NCBI GenBank assembly: GCA_003164415.1
Contig: PLTK01000152.1
Location: 1 to 5,057, forward strand
Direction of reading: 5' to 3'
Length of the DNA stretch: 5,057 nt
Source of the DNA: Methanobacterium sp.
Lineage (GTDB): Archaea; Methanobacteriota; Methanobacteria; Methanobacteriales; Methanobacteriaceae
Part shown: piece after piece, positions 4,939-5,057 of the stretch
How the letters are laid out: each line of letters begins with the position of its first letter
How positions within the stretch are numbered: the stretch's first letter is position 1
Translations under genes and position numbers: made by a program
Notes under the pieces: model-generated
The model's input: the letters and a program-made list of their open reading frames with translations, nothing else
Told to the model about the DNA's origin: nothing
The model's database searches: none

Positions 4939-4993
4939 TTTATTGATCAAAACTACTTTCATTTTTTTGGCATTCCAGTAAAGGAGGCAGAAT
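4939..4993 (+). promoter_or_regulatory. sdo1-rrp4 spacer with T7 run and rrp4 ribosome binding site
   Basis: This 55-base spacer contains an 8-bp palindrome TTGATCAA (4943-4950), a run of seven T followed by GG (4962-4970), and a strong AAGGAGG ribosome binding site (4981-4987) ending six bases before the GTG start of rrp4. The T-run could cause partial termination between sdo1 and the exosome core genes; this is unproven. No TATA box of good quality is seen. Confidence 0.45.
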
Positions 4994-5057
4994 GTGATAT
5001 TTGTAGAGGATAAAGAAATTGTAATTCCCGGGGATATTCTTGCAGATGAAGAATATC
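4994..5057 (+). CDS. rrp4: Exosome complex RNA-binding protein Rrp4, 5' end only
   Basis: Only the first 21 codons are in the window, and the frame is open to the last base. Read with GTG as initiator the peptide is MIFVEDKEIVIPGDILADEE followed by Tyr, matching the N-terminus of archaeal Rrp4 (pattern M-I-x-V-E-x-K-x-x-V-I-P-G-D). Rrp4 forms part of the RNA-binding cap on the Rrp41-Rrp42 exosome ring, with S1 and KH domains that would lie beyond the window. The GTG at 4994 is preceded by AAGGAGG at 4981-4987 with six bases between. An ATG at 4992 overlaps it but is followed at once by TGA and cannot encode the protein. The position directly after sdo1 is the conserved superoperon order, which strongly supports this short partial call. 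Confidence 0.85.
   Translation, partial: MIFVEDKEIVIPGDILADEEY

Noticed and set aside
1..5057. Mobile elements, CRISPR repeats, defence or other novel multi-gene system
   Set aside because: No transposase, integrase, repeat array or unfamiliar gene cluster was seen; from 1258 on, the order is the known archaeal exosome superoperon.

Overview
The window is a piece of a euryarchaeal chromosome, most likely from a Methanobacterium-like member of the Methanobacteriales. The reasons are: all genes lie on the + strand; the DNA is AT-rich; promoters carry archaeal TATA boxes close to TTTAWATA; ribosome binding sites are of the GGTGAT/GGAGG type; and the proteins are archaeal or archaeal-eukaryotic (archaeal RibC, L15e, RNase P proteins Rpp30 and Pop5, 20S proteasome alpha subunit, SBDS/SDO1, Rrp4). 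The genus is an inference from remembered protein similarity.

Left part (1-1018): two monocistronic-looking genes, each with its own TATA box and a strong GGTGAT ribosome binding site. The first is the archaeal riboflavin synthase ribC (117-575). The second is a small carboxymuconolactone-decarboxylase/AhpD-fold protein that lacks the redox CXXC pair (672-992). A run of eight T closes this part.

Control region (1019-1257): no gene. It holds two adjacent inverted repeats (1115-1130 and 1132-1145) directly in front of a good TATA box (1147-1154). Downstream, in the predicted leader, lie a T7 run and a third inverted repeat (1199-1219). This is the apparent main promoter of the large operon that follows and is the most interesting non-coding part of the window.

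Right part (1258-5057): the start of the known archaeal exosome superoperon. Its order is rpl15e, a DUF54/COG1325 RNA-binding protein, rnp3 (Rpp30), rnp2 (Pop5), psmA (proteasome alpha), sdo1 (SBDS homologue) and the first 21 codons of rrp4 (exosome RNA-binding subunit), which runs off the window. The operon joins ribosome assembly (L15e, SDO1), tRNA 5' processing (RNase P), RNA 3' processing and decay (exosome) and protein degradation (20S proteasome). Gaps are 2-19 bases between several genes but 77, 109 and 55 bases before rnp2, psmA and rrp4, so internal promoters or processing sites are possible there.

I found no mobile element, CRISPR array, tRNA or rRNA, and no undescribed multi-gene system. 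The gene content is conserved core biology, and the items worth checking are regulatory. Several starts had to be moved inward from the longest open frame: ribC to 117, the CMD-like gene to 672, rpl15e to 1258 and rnp3 to 2246.
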